Below are positions 6,508 through 7,276 of a stretch of 7,276 nt of DNA, one piece after another (position 1 is the stretch's first letter; each line of letters begins with the position of its first letter). The position numbers were made by a program, and so were the translations under genes. The notes below the pieces were generated by a model. That model saw only the letters and a list, made by a program, of their open reading frames with translations, was not told the DNA's origin and searched no databases. The DNA lies in contig JAGQGA010000270.1 in the NCBI GenBank assembly GCA_020432595.1, positions 1-7,276 of the forward strand, read 5' to 3'. This DNA comes from Anaerolineales bacterium. Lineage in GTDB: Bacteria; Chloroflexota; Anaerolineae; Promineifilales; Promineifilaceae.

Positions 6508-6549
6508 AGTAATCGGTAATCAGTGACTGTTTACTGATTACCGATTACT
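6508..6549. terminator. Long perfect hairpin between convergent genes (terminator-like repeat)
   Basis: A 17-bp perfect stem (6508-6524 with 6533-6549, arms starting AGTAATCGG and ACTGATTACC) has an 8-base loop, GACTGTTT. It sits between the MFS stop at 6504 and the ArfB stop at 6552, where a bidirectional terminator would serve both genes. It is A/T-rich without a strong T-run. The arms consist of near-repeats of TAATC and GGTAATCAGT, and part of the unit repeats again at 6548-6558 (TAATTACTGAC). It may therefore be a dispersed self-complementary repeat that has taken on a terminator role. Confidence 0.6.
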
Positions 6550-6551
6550 AA

Positions 6552-6983
6552 TTACTGACCCCACTGTCCCCCCCGCTCTCGCTTCTTTTGCCCCTGCTTC
6601 TTCTTGGCTTCCAACCGTTTTTCCTGGGCAGCACGGCTGGGTTTGGAGGGTTTGCGTTTTTTGGGTTTGATGAGGGCGGCGGCAAGGAGGGCTTGAAAGC
6701 GAGAAACGGCCGTTTCCCGGTTCCGCCACTGACTGCGCGAATCTTGTACATGCACCTGTAGCACCCCTTCCTTGTCCAAGCGACCGGCCAGCCCCCGCAG
6801 CAAACGATCCCGCATCTCCTCATCCAGCGACGGCGACTGTACCACATCAAACAGCAGCGTCACCCGCGTCTCTGCCTTGTTTACATGCTGCCCCCCCGGC
6901 CCACTGCTCGTAGAAAAGCGAAAAGCCAATTCTGACAGCGGAATCACAAGCTGCTCGTTAATCACCACCACATCTGCATCCAT
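6552..6983 (-). CDS. arfB: Alternative ribosome-rescue factor ArfB (YaeJ-type peptidyl-tRNA hydrolase)
   Basis: The 143-residue protein is a codon-independent release factor that frees nascent chains from ribosomes stalled on truncated mRNA. It has only the catalytic domain: PLSELAFRFSTSSGPGGQHV (15-34) carries the GGQ motif (30-32), which hydrolyses peptidyl-tRNA, followed by NKAETRVTLLFDV. The codon-recognition domains of RF1 and RF2 are missing, as expected. The C-terminal tail from about residue 106 is rich in Lys, Arg and Gln (KPKKRKPSKPSRAAQEKR and on); in ArfB this enters the empty mRNA channel. The length is typical. The ATG at 6983 is chosen; a TTG lies directly before it. The ribosome site is weak (AAGAG). 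It follows the kinase gene by six bases and may be co-transcribed with it. Confidence 0.93.
   Translation of the reverse strand: MDADVVVINEQLVIPLSELAFRFSTSSGPGGQHVNKAETRVTLLFDVVQSPSLDEEMRDRLLRGLAGRLDKEGVLQVHVQDSRSQWRNRETAVSRFQALLAAALIKPKKRKPSKPSRAAQEKRLEAKKKQGQKKRERGGQWGQ
6705..6714. repeat. AACGGCCGTT palindrome, copy 10
   Basis: Inside arfB, read on the - strand as Glu-Thr-Ala-Val (residues 90-93); the palindrome extends to 6703-6716. G/C on the + strand is 40/17 in the 100 bases to the left and 21/42 in the 100 bases to the right. On the coding (-) strand, G-ending codons precede it and C-ending codons follow, the same polarity as in the + strand genes. Confidence 0.95.
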
Positions 6984-6989
6984 CAACTC

Positions 6990-7276
6990 TTATCCCAGGG
7001 CAATCGGCAATGAGAAGGTGATCGTTGTCCCTACGCCCCGTTCACTTTGCGCCACCCAAATATCCTCATCATGGGCATCAATCGCCATACGGCAAAAGGC
7101 CAGCCCTAGCCCGGTGCCACGCCGCCGCTGCCCCTCACCGGTAATAAACTTCTGGAACATATGATCCCGAATATCGGCTGGAATTCCTGGCCCATTGTCC
7201 ACCACTGACACCAGTACCCGCCGCCCACTTTCGGTGCTGGCACTGCGAGCCTCTACACGAATCACACCCCGGCCGG
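6990..7276 (-). CDS. C-terminal ATPase domain of a sensor histidine kinase (partial)
   Basis: The frame is open to the right edge of the window, so the N-terminal part (sensor, dimerisation domain with the phospho-His, and N-box) lies outside. The visible 94 or so residues are the end of a HATPase_c domain. They include VSVVDNGPGIP (the G1 box, with the ADP-binding Asp), a short lid with FQKFITGEGQRRR, GTGLGLAFCRMAIDAH (the G2 box), and a final VGTTITFSLPIA strand. The protein ends at TAA (6990-6992), six bases before arfB. Which signal it senses and which response regulator it serves cannot be told here. HATPase domains also occur in other families, but this box order and spacing are typical of histidine kinases. 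Confidence 0.9.
   Translation of the reverse strand, partial: GRGVIRVEARSASTESGRRVLVSVVDNGPGIPADIRDHMFQKFITGEGQRRRGTGLGLAFCRMAIDAHDEDIWVAQSERGVGTTITFSLPIALG

Noticed and set aside
6561..6569. Second Gly-Gly-Gln near the end of ArfB
   Set aside because: It lies in the basic disordered tail without the surrounding catalytic-loop sequence; the functional motif is at residues 30-32.

Overview
The window is about 57-60% GC by eye, apart from a low-GC left edge. It most resembles a Chloroflexota genome of the Anaerolineae type. This is inferred from the long Thr/Pro-rich extracytoplasmic linker, the envelope gene content, the galactose-binding-like domain style and a very frequent dispersed palindrome; no marker gene proves it.

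Layout, left to right. The 3' end of an unrecognised low-GC gene (1-294, +) converges on a DegT/DnrJ/EryC1/StrS sugar aminotransferase (326-1570, -). A 288-bp divergent intergenic region follows, with a cluster of short hairpin repeats and a good -10 box. Next on the + strand come an ABC-2 type polysaccharide-export permease (1859-2779), 12 bases later an LCP (LytR-CpsA-Psr) family protein (2792-4363), then an unusually large UMF1-family MFS transporter (4465-6504). A long perfect hairpin separates this from two - strand genes: the ribosome-rescue factor ArfB (6552-6983) and, upstream of it, the C-terminal ATPase end of a histidine kinase that runs off the window (6990-7276).

The aminotransferase, permease and LCP protein fit one theme: making an amino-sugar precursor, exporting a lipid-linked glycan and attaching it to the cell envelope. 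The ABC ATPase that the permease needs is not in the window. ArfB and the kinase look unrelated to that theme.

Two observations stand out. First, the 10-bp palindrome AACGGCCGTT occurs ten times, always inside genes, where about 0.007 copies are expected by chance. At these sites the G/C strand asymmetry and the codon third-base preference shift from G towards C, with the same polarity whether the gene lies on the + or the - strand. Second, the MFS transporter carries an inserted galactose-binding-like extracytoplasmic domain, apparently together with a duplicated pair of membrane helices.
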